Below, piece by piece: positions 1-10,282 of a stretch of DNA of 38,531 bases (position 1 is the first letter of the stretch; each line of letters begins with the position of its first letter). The notes under the pieces were generated by a model. The model saw only the letters and a list, made by a program, of their open reading frames with translations. It was not told where the DNA came from and ran no database searches. A program made the translations under genes and the position numbers. The stretch spans positions 23,676-62,206 of the forward strand of contig KN886143.1 of assembly GCA_000934455.1 (NCBI GenBank), written 5' to 3'. The stretch is from Apostichopus parvimensis. Taxonomy: Eukaryota > Echinodermata > Holothuroidea > Aspidochirotida > Stichopodidae.

Positions 1-3000
1 CCCCCCCAATTGTGGCTAAAGAGGCTTGTTCCTCAAATATGTTGTCACATTTTTGCCTAATTTGAGGACATCAAGTGGGCAGGTAAACTTGAACAGTTTA
101 ACTTTGGACATGGTTTAGTTATGAAAGGTAATTTGGAACATATTTGTGGTTACTCCTTTCTCAATGGGAGTCCTATTGGTTTCTAATTGTTGTGTACTGC
201 TGTATCTATGGGTGGTGGGTATACCGTGTAGTGGCCAGTTGTTGTTACAACATGGTAGTAGCACTCAGTAATTGTGATATGAGACCCCAGCTCTGATTCA
301 AGTAATTTTTAAAATATGCTAGTGGATATGTTTATTTGGCATAATGTTGGCGTTCAAGCTGACGTGAGGTTACCTCAGGAAAATTTTTAGTCTTTATATG
401 TCATATTCTAGGAGAAAAAAGAAAAGTGAAAAAAAAGGGTAGGGAAAAAAAGTTGAGTTCTAGTAATATTATTTAAGATCTTCCAGTTATATAAAATGTT
501 TAGCATTAATCAACCTGCTAAATGTCTGGAACGCTCCTTTAAGGCTTAAATCATGATGTCATTGGCTCCTCTGTGCGTTTCAATGTTAATCAGTTGTTTT
601 ATAAATCATTGTAACTGGAAACCAAAACATATTGTTCCTAACTTCACATGATCAACAGAGCACCCTTGAATGACAAAATAGTCAATATTACCAAGTGCCC
701 TTGACTATAATGTGTAATGTATCGTTAACAATCGTTATTTGAGATGAGTAATATGTTATACTTCTCCTATTAAGTGTTGTGTTACAGCTGAGGAGCTGTC
801 ACCTCCTGATGGTCTACAGTGTATTAGACTTAAAAGTTCCAGCCACTTTGATTGATGAGCCTCGGATGTTTTAAAGTGTCGTTTGTCAACATTTTCAAGT
901 GGTATGTAGGAATGCAACTTGGACTGCAACAATCAACAAACATTTAGTGTCAAAAGCAGTCCTTAGACATCGCCAGATAGATGGAATGTCTTGATGTTGG
1001 CAGTAAAAATGGGTTGCAACATTCCAATCAAGAGCGGCAATTTTTGTTTTATTACTTTTTATAATAATTAGGGAGTAAGATAGTAAATTGTTTCCTTTGA
1101 TCATGATAAAATGTTTTGAAAATTTAATATAATTCATCAGACGCCAATAGAGATAATCATTTTTTATTTTTTCCTTTTTTTTTCAAAGAATTATCCCAGG
1201 GTATGGTTTAATATTTCCTCCCTTGGTGAAATCTGTCATCAATTTATAAAACTTCCTCTTGTAAATGCTTCTTCGTCTGTTCTTAAGGTCAGATCCTGCA
1301 GATTTTATCTAAGAATAAAATTCATTGAATGTGCCCTTGTGAACTTCTAGTTAGGGCCTACTTTTTTTTTCTTTTTTTTTTGACAATGAACAGAGCTGGA
1401 CAGATTGCAGCAGCACATGTATCACACATGAAAAGTAGGTTGTGTTCTGGTTTATGGATCAACTTGTAACTATGTCATACCGCATAGAGGATGCAACAGG
1501 CCTAATAGTAGGCCTAATGTCTGTTCTTAGCCTAGCTTTACGCTCTCTCATAGTTTCACTATTCATTGTGGTTTACTCTCCGAATATTCTACTTCTCTAT
1601 ATCAAGGCACCTGATTATTTCTCAGCCTTGTCAGCTATTCATGTACTATACACTTTGTTTTAGTAGCTGCAACAGTAAAGGCCAGTTTAACTATTAACAA
1701 ACCACATGTAGCACATTGAGGTTTTTGAAAAGAAATTTTTCACCACCCTAGCTACTTTTGTTTCCTTGTGTTAGTTTAGAATTGGAAAAAAAAGAGGAAG
1801 GAATGTCACATGTGAAGAGTTATTAGGGAGATTGTAAGCCAAGTGAGTATGTCATCATGTCACCATGTAGCAAATATCAGCAGCACCGGCCAACTCCAGA
1901 CTGGGATACATTTACTTTGTGTTTGAATTATTGTATTGGTGGTCTGTTTGCTCATCTGTGGTTGTTTCAAGTCCTCTGTTGATGTGGTATTTGACTACAA
2001 TTTTATGAGCAGGGACGCGATATTTATTGAGGATTCTGTTGCGGATCGTTATGTACACTTTAGGATCTCCTGTTTGCACTTAGTTAATTGTACTGGACTT
2101 GGGGGACAAATGCAACTGTGTCAAGTTTATATGTTTCTGGTCTCCATTTCGGAGTTTATAGCTCTCCGGGATTTATCCTTTGTTCTTGACTCGGTAAATT
2201 TAGAGGCGTCTGTATGCAGGTTTTTCCGTGGTGGAATCGCTCGGCCATGTCTCGGTACGGGGAGAATTTCTTGAGTCTTTGACATTTCTTGAAGGTTTTA
2301 TTAGTTAATTATGTTTGATAATTAATTTGGTATGTTTGGTCATTTAATTTGCAGTTTCTTTAAATTGTTGGAACTAGTTTCTTTGTATGTCTTCCAATTA
2401 TGTGGACATTTTAGTCTCGATCTAAATACTGCGGTCTTGTGTTCTGAGGTCTTCAATAACGGCCCCGGCCAAATATCACCAGGATGACAATTTGACAAGA
2501 TTAGTCTCCTTGAGGTCTCTGATCCTCCAGATTAGTTTAAGCCATCCATATTAGTGTAAGCCATGTAGGATTAATCTAAGCCATGAAGGATTATTAAAAA
2601 TAGACAATTTAGTGCCACTAGCGTGTGACAGTAAAACGTTTGCTGAAATTTGAGCACAGGTGACCATTATTTTAAGTTTAAGCATGTTTGGAAGGGGGAG
2701 GGAGGGGGAGGGAGGTGGGGGGTGGATCAGCATCGATGACCTTTAACACGGCTGATTGCGTTTGCAATTACAATAAATCTAGAAATAAAGTTACAGGTCT
2801 GGCAAAGTTTGCCTGCATATCATCCAACCCTTTGTGCTCTAAATACCATCAGATCATATATATAGCTAGGCTCTACCATAGCTATAAGCCACATTATAAA
2901 ATTCATGCAGTTTCATTTTCAAAGCTTGGTTTCAGATAACAAAGTTCCAACACATTTCACAAGCTGATGGCCTATATAGACCATACAGTATTCCGAAACT

Positions 3001-4088
3001 TTCCTGTAAATATTATATATTGTTGCAATTGAGTTAAACCAAGCAACTGTAGTAATGTGAATTTTTTATTTTGTTTCACTCAATTTCACTGGTGTATCTA
3101 GGGCTATCTGCATGACCTTGCGTACTTTTTCATATTCCTTCATTCTTTTGGAAACAGAACTGAAAATGAAAGGATCTGTGCAGACTGACTCTGTATTTTT
3201 CTCTTGTTTTGGTTAGATCTGAGTTCTGTTTTTACTGGAAATTATGTTACCCTTCAATTCATTTGACTATTAAACCTATAGGCCTGCTATAAACACTTTC
3301 ACAACTAGCCAGAGGACAGTGTAAAGAGGTAAAATCGGATCAATTTCCATGTTAAGAATTATCGTACCAAGCAGTTGTTCTAAATGGCAGCTCCCTGGTT
3401 ATAGTAAGTATAATAGTACCAGCTTATAACGTCCAGCTTTCTGGGTAGGTAGACTACGTTAATGATAGCTCATTCATATACAACATAGCTGTACTAGTGT
3501 ATATTACTAATCGCCTCGACTGAATCGGATGCAGGGGACTTGCTTGTGATATCGTACTTTTGTAAAACTTAAAAAAAAACAAAAAAAAACGCAGTTGCAA
3601 TTTAACATGGAAGGTTGATGGACTGTATGCAATTCTTAAATTTCATTTATCAGACAAATTTAATTTTCGAAGGAAAAATGCTGTGATATTTTGAACTAAA
3701 ATGGATGCATGCATGTACTATAGGTTTGAACCTCTTGCATTGAGACGTGAGTTTTTACCCTTTCAATATTTCGAGAGCTATAAATCGTTATAGCTGGGAT
3801 TTGTAATTATTTTTTTATATGCACTTATAGATAGATATCTCTTTCAACCTATACATCTTCTGCAACTCAATTATAATTTATCTCTTTGGTACAGGTTGTC
3901 AGGTACACAAGTTACATATAACTGTCATTGCATGACTTCTGCATATGGGTGCTGTCAATTAGTTTCTTGCAGTGAAAATAAACATACATGTATATTATTA
4001 ATATTGGTATCTTACTTTTAGCAACTTGTGACATTTAACGTTGGAAGCTTGTGTCATCTGATGACTCATTGCATTGTTTATAGTAAAA
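1..4088. other. No gene seen; AT-rich non-coding stretch
   Basis: No exon, RNA gene or full mobile element could be supported here. The stretch opens with a run of seven C (1-7). It holds scattered A and T runs (about 1360-1380 and 3570-3590) and a G-rich patch at about 2693-2722. Open frames such as 1936-2274 lack an ATG start, flanking splice signals or recognisable motifs, so I treat them as chance. The CpG-richer patch around 2010-2270 could be a very old repeat, but nothing identifies it. Confidence 0.6.
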
Positions 4089-4440
4089 TAGAGATAACAG
4101 TGTGCTATGGAGGTCTAATATGGGTAATATAGCTACAGGGTAAAATGGAGAGGAGCATTTACCACACACCTATATAGAGATAACAATGCGCTATGGAGGT
4201 CTAATATGGGTAATATAGCTACAGGGTAATATGGAGAGTAACATGTACCATCACACACCTATATAGAGATAACAATGCACTATGGAGGTCTAATATGGGT
4301 AATATAGCTACAGGGTAATATAGAGAATAGCATTTACCACACACCTATATAGAGATAACAATGTGCTATGGAGGTCTAAAATGGGTAATATAGCTACAGG
4401 GTAATATGGAGAATATCATGTACCACACACCTATATAGAG
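4089..4440. repeat. Minisatellite, four ~86-bp units
   Basis: Four adjacent copies begin at about 4091, 4177, 4266 and 4352, and the array breaks off at about 4440. The spacings are 86, 89, 86 and 86 bases. Each unit carries the words GAGATAACA, CTATGGAGGTCTAA and GGGTAATATAGCTACAGGG and ends in CACACCTATATA. Unit 2 has an extra three bases near its end. Copies differ at only a few positions, so the expansion is fairly recent. No reading frame runs through the array. Confidence 0.93.
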
Positions 4441-5470
4441 TGCATTTTGATAAAAACAGGGTTAGTGTCAGCTCGGGTGCTTGGCATACATTCCTACCAT
4501 ATATTATTATATAGTATTGTAAGATAGCGTTAGAATTTAATTCAAATATCCCAACCCAAGATACCTGTAACAAAACAACAACAAAAACTGTAATAATAGT
4601 AAAAAAATCTGTACAGTTAAAATTGCTTTGTAATATGTAAAGATATATATTGGAAATATTCTATGATTAATCATACGTCAGTAGTAACCCCACGAAAAAT
4701 GATATGGTCGAATTAATCCTTTAAAAGTAAACTTTTGTATAAAAAAAAGTGAGGACTGTTCATGAACGTGACCTCCTCGTTCAAACAGAGTTTTAAAGTG
4801 ATAGGATGGAACTGTTGTTTACTTGCGACTCGTGGACTTTTCATGGACCTGTTGTTTGCGAATTGAAAAACAAATTTGCTTTCCGTTGCGACATAATTCT
4901 ATCCTACTTTATGTATTTATTTGTTTAAGTGTAATAGGCTGCTTACAGTAACGCTCATGTATTGGTGTGATATGTTAGGGAGGAAAGTTTTGTAGTAAAC
5001 CCAGCCCTTTAATTTAATGTTCCCACAAAGTGCAATAAACTGATCCATGGATTAGATAGTTTAGACAAATGTTTACTTTGTGGTAGGATGTGATGTGGTT
5101 AGGCTTAAGAATAATTAAGAGGTCTGTTTTGAAACATGAAAGAATGCTAGATTTGTCATAGGCTATACTGTAGGATAGGTGCATGATATCCATGCATACA
5201 GTTACTGTTGAAGTCCTTTGTACCAGTGCACTGTAATATTAGCCTTGACACTGGTCTTGATGATGTTAGGAAATTAGCTTTAGACTACTTATAGGATATG
5301 TGTGTGATATCCAAGCTTAGGTTTACTCTAATTGTGGTGCAACATTTTTTGTTAGCCCTAATAATAATAATAATTAAAAAAATGCTTTGATCATGAATGG
5401 ACACCCATCATACAAATATGATATAATTTATACAGCTGTATTAAATTAATTACATTGTGGAAGACTAGCT
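4441..5470. other. No gene seen
   Basis: AT-rich sequence without supportable coding potential. It contains a short (TAA)n tract around 5359-5374. A minus-strand T/G-rich run at about 4565-4590 ends in CAG followed by GTATC and looks like a weak splice acceptor/donor junction, but it is too poor a match to call. Confidence 0.55.
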
Positions 5471-5510
5471 AAAAAAAACCTTTTGTTCCTAGGAACAAAA
5501 GGTTTTTTTT
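5471..5510. repeat. Perfect 40-bp palindrome
   Basis: Two 20-base arms are exact reverse complements and meet without a spacer between 5490 and 5491. Each arm is an A/T run of eight, then a CCTTTTGTTCCT-type core, with CCTAGG at the centre. Pairing stops outside the block. As RNA it would form a long hairpin with essentially no loop; as DNA it is a cruciform candidate. The origin is unknown. It could be a snap-back remnant of a transposon or an inverted duplication. Confidence 0.92.
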
Positions 5511-5772
5511 TTTTCTTCTGCCAAATTAGTCACTTTTAATGATTACAATAAGAAAATTAAAACTTAACTATTATTAAACTAAAATCATTAATTTGAAAAT
5601 AAAGTATTTTGATTTATTGAGGAAGTAAGTCTGGAGTTTCCTTGGCTGGTCGTTATTGTTCTCCGTTAATAAGTAAGTTTATTCCCACTCTGTCTATTTC
5701 AGTTAATTATATACAGCCATTTGTAGGTTGTTGTTGCTGCAGACAGATATTTCATATGGATCAGTATTTATA
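5511..5772. other. No feature seen
   Basis: Short AT-rich interval between the palindrome and the hAT-type MITE. I see no gene, repeat or clear signal. Confidence 0.5.
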
Positions 5773-5780
5773 GTCTATAT

Positions 5781-6129
5781 CAGGGTTTCCCTAACTTTAT
5801 CCCCCCACGAAACCCCTGTGGATGTAATAGTAGTCCACGAACCCCCAACTTTTCGAGAAACGATCTGAGCAACTATTATACTATAATTCGAATAACAGTG
5901 CTTCGTAAAAGATCAAGTATCACATGCACGGTACGGTACTACTATGGCAACATATGCGTATTGAGTCTGTCGATAGGTACGACTTTTGTACATTACGAAA
6001 TTATATGATATATCAGATTTTAGTTAAAAAAAGTACTCTAGTTTTGACTTTCAGAAACGTCTCACGAACCCCCTGGGATGGACTCACGCACCCCCTGGGG
6101 TTTCATGCACCCCAGTTAGGGAACCCCTG
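5781..6129. mobile_element. hAT-type MITE, 349 bp, with intact target duplication
   Basis: The element is bounded by an exact 8-bp direct repeat, GTCTATAT, at 5773-5780 and 6130-6137, the duplication length expected for the hAT superfamily. The left end reads CAGGGTTTCCCTAACT and the right end, on the other strand, CAGGGGTTCCCTAACT. The inverted similarity continues inward with CACGAAACCCC-type words, and more such C-rich words lie subterminally (about 5834-5847 and 6060-6110). There is no transposase reading frame, so it is non-autonomous and would depend on a related hAT transposase elsewhere. The intact target duplication argues for a not very old insertion. The C-rich ends resemble Charlie-like hAT ends; that family placement is inference. 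Confidence 0.93.
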
Positions 6130-6707
6130 GTCTATATGTATGTTTTTATAAAAAACCGACCAAGTAAATCGTCAAACATTTCCTGACCTTATATGAGCAA
6201 TTGTCATCTTTCACAAATTGACTCCTTGGACTTAAGGATAGGAATATCCCAAGCACATAGAATTGTAATGTGAATTAATTCAAATTATGTCGTGGAATAT
6301 CGAGGGCTCCCAGGGTCTGCTTGTACTAGCAATAGGTCCTTATTCAGGATGCTTTTCATTGTAAGTTCTGGAATTCATATTAAATAATTAACTATATTTT
6401 TTGGTGGAAGCCTCAACCGGTAGCAATTGATAAATACATTTGTAGCTATTTTTAACTTTCAATCGAGAGCGTAGATCATTGCTCTAACTGTGAACTCTGA
6501 CTGAACATTTTTCTTGGTTTTCAGTGTCAACTCCTAAATAGGTAATATTGTAATCAGGCTTGTATGTCTGTATGCGCGTTTGTATGCATGTTTGCAACGC
6601 ATCAGTTTTAAGCACATTATGTGGTTGCCAGGAGAATCTTGGATATAAATGACAAACTTTGTATGGATGGAGGAGTTAGATATTGAGATGGAGAAGCCTA
6701 TTGGTGA

Positions 6708-6720
6708 AGGTCAAAGTTCA
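6708..6720 (+). promoter_or_regulatory. DR1-like nuclear receptor site
   Basis: The word AGGTCAAAGTTCA is two hexamer half-sites in direct repeat with one base between, the layout bound by HNF4- and RXR-type receptors. Further AGGTCA half-sites lie about 100-150 bases downstream (near 6825 and 6846). A match this short can occur by chance in 38 kb, and no promoter is visible nearby, so function is unproven. Confidence 0.3.
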
Positions 6721-6885
6721 ATTCAGATCAGCAGATGTCAATGTGAAAACCCCAGCTATTAAACTTGGATGGATCTTGTGGGGATGCCCCATATTGAGTA
6801 GATGAATAAGAGTGTCTTGTGGACTGAGGTCAAATATCAGCAGAGGTCAAAATGTTAACAACTTTAAAACACAAATATCTCAAGC

Positions 6886-6903
6886 GGGGGGGGGGGGGGG
6901 GGG
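6886..6903 (+). repeat. Poly-G run of 18
   Basis: Eighteen uninterrupted G. One of about a dozen long G or C runs in the window; a nine-base C run follows at about 7089. Such runs can form G-quadruplexes and are prone to length errors in sequencing. Confidence 0.95.
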
Positions 6904-7386
6904 ATGATCTTTTGACAGACCTTTTGTAATTAAAACTAGGGATCAATATAAACATCATGCACTTCTATATTTTAGTTTCATGTTTGCTATTTTGATATGC
7001 AACAGTTTCTAATTTTAGTTGTACCAGGTTTTGTTAATAATCAGATATTTGAATGACAATTTTATCCATTGTATTCATTTTATGAGATCCCCCCCCCACA
7101 TTTTTTTGTATAATAGCTGATGTTAACAGTTCTGTACAAGTTTATAAAGACAGGTTTTGTAAATATCTTTGGGTGATTTTTGCCCCTTTGTCATTATCGT
7201 CTGATTTCAGTTTCGTGACAGAAAATAAAAACTACGCTAAAATAGAAATGACTTTCTTTATCAGTGATTGACTTGTTGAAAACTGCATAGTTTGGATATT
7301 ATATTTCTTAAACAATGAGTTGTATTAATTCAAAGTACAAGGGATGAACTATATATGCGACAGTTGCTCTAACCACATTTCATTTA

Positions 7387-7658
7387 CGTGGAGACTTGAT
7401 TCAGGTTTTCAAGATTGTGTATGGTTTTGACAATTTATCCTTTACCAACTTTTTCATGTTTGCTAACAGTAGTTGTACCAGAGGTCATTGTCTTAAACTC
7501 CAAAAGTCATAAAGTAGGATTAATATTCGGCATACCTTTTTGCTAATAGGGTTGTGAACGAGTGGAACGGTTTGCCTGCGAAAGTTGTACTTGCAAGTAG
7601 TGTCAATGGGTTTAAGAATGCTTTGGACAAGCACTTTAAGCATTGTAATCGGGCCTGA
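7387..7658 (+). pseudogene. Non-LTR retrotransposon (LINE) ORF2 C-terminus, decayed
   Basis: Translated on the + strand this gives RGDLIQVFKIVYGFD, then TRGHCLKLQKS, then, after a one-base frameshift near 7537, ANRVVNEWNGLP and SVNGFKNALDKHF, closing at a TGA (7656-7658). This order (RGDLI..FKI..GF, TRGH, RVVNEWN.LP, VN.FKN.LDK) is the familiar C-terminal end of LINE reverse-transcriptase proteins, downstream of the catalytic core. The copy is dead: there is a TAA at 7508-7510 besides the frameshift, and it is 5' truncated, with nothing recognisable before about 7380. The 5' truncation is typical of target-primed reverse transcription. The clade (CR1-, L2- or Jockey-like) cannot be fixed by eye. 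Confidence 0.85.
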
Positions 7659-7757
7659 GTGTTTGTGTCTTCAGTTTTTTTCCTCTCCTATAGGGTCCTT
7701 GATGGGGACTTGAGTGTCCCTCCTGATCCTTTTTTTCTACTAAACTACACTAAACAT
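7659..7757 (+). mobile_element. 3' untranslated tail of the LINE relic
   Basis: The sequence after the LINE stop codon runs through a T-rich stretch and two short GGGTCCTTGATGGGGAC / GTGTCCCTCCTGATCC blocks, whose GGGACTTGAGTGTCCC core can fold into a hairpin. It ends in ACTAAACTACACTAAAC, a short tandem tail of the kind that ends CR1/L2-like elements. The exact end is uncertain and no target duplication was seen. Confidence 0.6.
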
Positions 7758-10204
7758 ATACTCTCTATTCTGACGGTTTGCTCCACCCTATCATATCTAC
7801 ACCCTCTCTAGGAAATATTGACAGTGAAATGTTCTCGTTTGTGAAGGATATTAATATGCATATGAAGGGAGTTCTTTTCTGCTTTGATTTATCCTTACAA
7901 TGAAGCCTAACTATGATAATTAGGTTTTTGCTCATTGACAGTTTGGAGGTATATGAAATTATTTCAGCATTAATTTCATGTCAAATGATGTAGCTATCAA
8001 TTCTTCCATACGATGCAGGAATTTATGCCTAATAACTCTTAATTTTCTGATGTAAATCCTTCAAGAAAAATCCCTTCTACTATTTATGTGGCTGGAAAGT
8101 AGGAAAGAAAGAAGCCGAACTTGGAAGTAATTTTGACTAATTTTTGAGTTGTTATTGGTAACATCTGAAGGTTGCATCTTGTTCTATAGTCATCTCTGAC
8201 ACTCTGTACATTCTTATACACAGGCCATTACAGCTAACGAGCTCTAATTTCACATTGCATCATCTTTACATGTTTCTAAGAACCCATCGATTTGAAGTGG
8301 CGTTCTCCATGTTGACCAATCAATTTCCTTAAATAATACTCTGTCTGTGTGTTGAACATACGTGGAGCATCGAATCTTCAAGGAGATTCAGCATTGTCTA
8401 CAGATAGATACGCCGGTGTGGGACTTTAACACATAAACTCATTAACATTAGTTCAGGAAGTACATATATATATCCTTTAATCTTGTCTAATGAATGATCA
8501 CCAATAGTCTTGTCTAATGATCACCAAGATTGCATCGCGTACGATTGTAAAACTTTTCCTAATTAATTCACGTAACAAGGTTCAAAGGCAAAAGTGGTAC
8601 TGGGGAATAACCTTTCCCTTTAAATCAACTCGCACGGGCCGTGTAAGTTGTGACAAGAACAATATCAACGGGGAAGTACATTGCACTAGTCACAAGTATT
8701 ACAAGCTCCGTAACTTTGATAGTTTATTAGTGATGTTGATTTCATGTAAGTGTGAAGATTTTTTTCATTGAAGCTGTGATTTTGTTGTTGTTGTTGTTGT
8801 TATCGTTATTGTTGTTTACAAAGTTAAGTTCACACTAAAGATAAAGTCGTTTCCTGTTTCTCCCAAATTTTGAAGCTTTTGTGGTAGAGTAGTCTGTGTT
8901 CTTCAAAGTTTGTGAAAGTAAACACTTCTCATATTTCACGAGGGATGGAGGAAATAACTTTCATAACCGTATAAAAAGGGGTGATGTGCCTTCAATTATA
9001 TACCACTGGAGAATAATTGTGTGGAAGTGTTAACCTCTTTAACAAGGTGATTTTAATTTGTTTTCAACCATCTCAAAAAGTTTTGTTTGTGGCATCAAAA
9101 AACACTCACTCTTAACTCCAATATCCCTAGCAAGATACTGACAATGGAACCATGAGGGCGGAACAGGTTTGCAAGGATTGGAATGTGGGGTATTTGTTCG
9201 GTTATAACCCAACACTGGATTTAGTTTAACTGTGCAGCCTTTGTGTTTCGGTGACCCTGTACATCCTATACTGTGTGATGGTTGCTACCTAGGATGTATT
9301 GAAGAGATCAAAGTGATATCCACGGTTCATAGAGTTTAGTTATTTATCAGTCCAAAAAAAAGAAGAAAAGAGTAAAAAAGACTCCTATATCAGATGATTT
9401 GCTAAATTTTTTGTGTGTGTCACTGTGCGTCACACATATGGTCTGAATCAGGAAAGATAGAGATACCTGAGTTGTCATGGGAAGGTTGCATGTGATCTAA
9501 CAATCCTGATTTCTTGAAAAGTTTTCATTAGGGCCTGATGCAGTGAGGCCCTGGTTGACAATATAAAGGCTAAGTGTTTCTGACCATTGCATTTTAGTGT
9601 GATAGGCTCAGTTTATTCCTATAATGAGACATATAGCCTTCACTTGGATACATTTGATGGACAGCAAGTAGTAGTGTACACTTGGATGGATCTTATGCTT
9701 TAGTCTTCTTTCGGAATCATTCGGATGACTTTTGGTTTCACACATTGATTTTATGTCACCTCTGTGTCCATGGTTCATTAAACAGCAGTCTGAGCGAACC
9801 TTTTTCAATTTTCATGGAAATTGCTTTATTTGTTATATTTATAATAGTTTCTTCATTTCATGCATTTATTAGAATCTCAAAGTTTGCCTCTTTGTTTACG
9901 TGTAGGGATTTGTATAATCGGTTGCTTTGCAGACTTGAGTCGACTTTAATTGTTCCAGGTTTTTTCAAGGAGTTTTTTGTTTGGTTGCCGTTTACAAGTT
10001 TCTGGATAATACAAATATCAGAGTAGTTCTGTCGGAATCCTGTTGAAATTCATAACGGAATGTCAAGTTTTTTATTCAGACACAGTTATTCATGAAGTAT
10101 GTTAATTGCTGGGGAAAGCAGTACCCTTGAGTGTCGGAAATAAAAGTTTGCTTGTCGATGGTCAGTTCTGATTCTTTTTTTTTCATTTCTCTCTCTGGTG
10201 TCAG
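7758..10204. other. No gene seen
   Basis: No coding exon is supported. The stretch holds a (TTG)n microsatellite (about 8782-8801), an A-rich patch at about 9353-9380 and several chance frames. The frames 8517-8771 and 9682-10026 begin with non-ATG codons and have no motif or splice context. The last 40 bases form a strong polypyrimidine tract ending in CAG. Confidence 0.5.
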
Positions 10205-10282
10205 GAGTAGGGAGTTCACAGAATGGTTATGCTACATATATGGTGACACATGTATCAGGATATGATGTACAGGTCACCACTA
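10205..10282 (+). other. Candidate exon after a strong acceptor (tentative)
   Basis: Bases 10165-10204 are almost all pyrimidine and end in GTCAG, the best-looking 3' splice site I noticed ahead of an open frame. Reading from the third base gives VGSSQNGYATYMVTHVS, and the frame stays open to a TAA at 10558-10560. No convincing donor follows: ATG/GTGACA (about 10241) and CAG/GTCACC (about 10272) are both weak. The amphipathic YATYMVTHV pattern vaguely recalls the start of a PX lipid-binding domain, but that is an eyeballed likeness only. It could easily be chance. If real, it would fit a + strand gene spanning the window. Confidence 0.15.

Larger units (their letters stand above)
6138..7386. 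other. No gene seen; nuclear-receptor-like site and G/C runs
   Basis: No exon is supportable. The stretch contains an 18-base G run (6886-6903), a nine-base C run (about 7089-7097) and several AGGTCA-type words between 6708 and 6851, the strongest annotated separately. Its last bases run into the truncated LINE. Confidence 0.55.

Noticed and set aside
1936..2274. 112-codon + strand frame in a CpG-richer patch
   Set aside because: It begins with a non-ATG codon, has no recognised motif, and lacks a clear acceptor or donor at its edges.
4089..4440. CRISPR array
   Set aside because: The units are contiguous near-identical tandem repeats without unique spacers, and the surrounding DNA is clearly animal-type.
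4553..4595. Minus-strand recursive-splice-like junction (T/G-rich tract, CAG, GTATC)
   Set aside because: The tract is interrupted by G and the donor half is a poor match to GTAAGT, so it is far weaker than the site at 32900.
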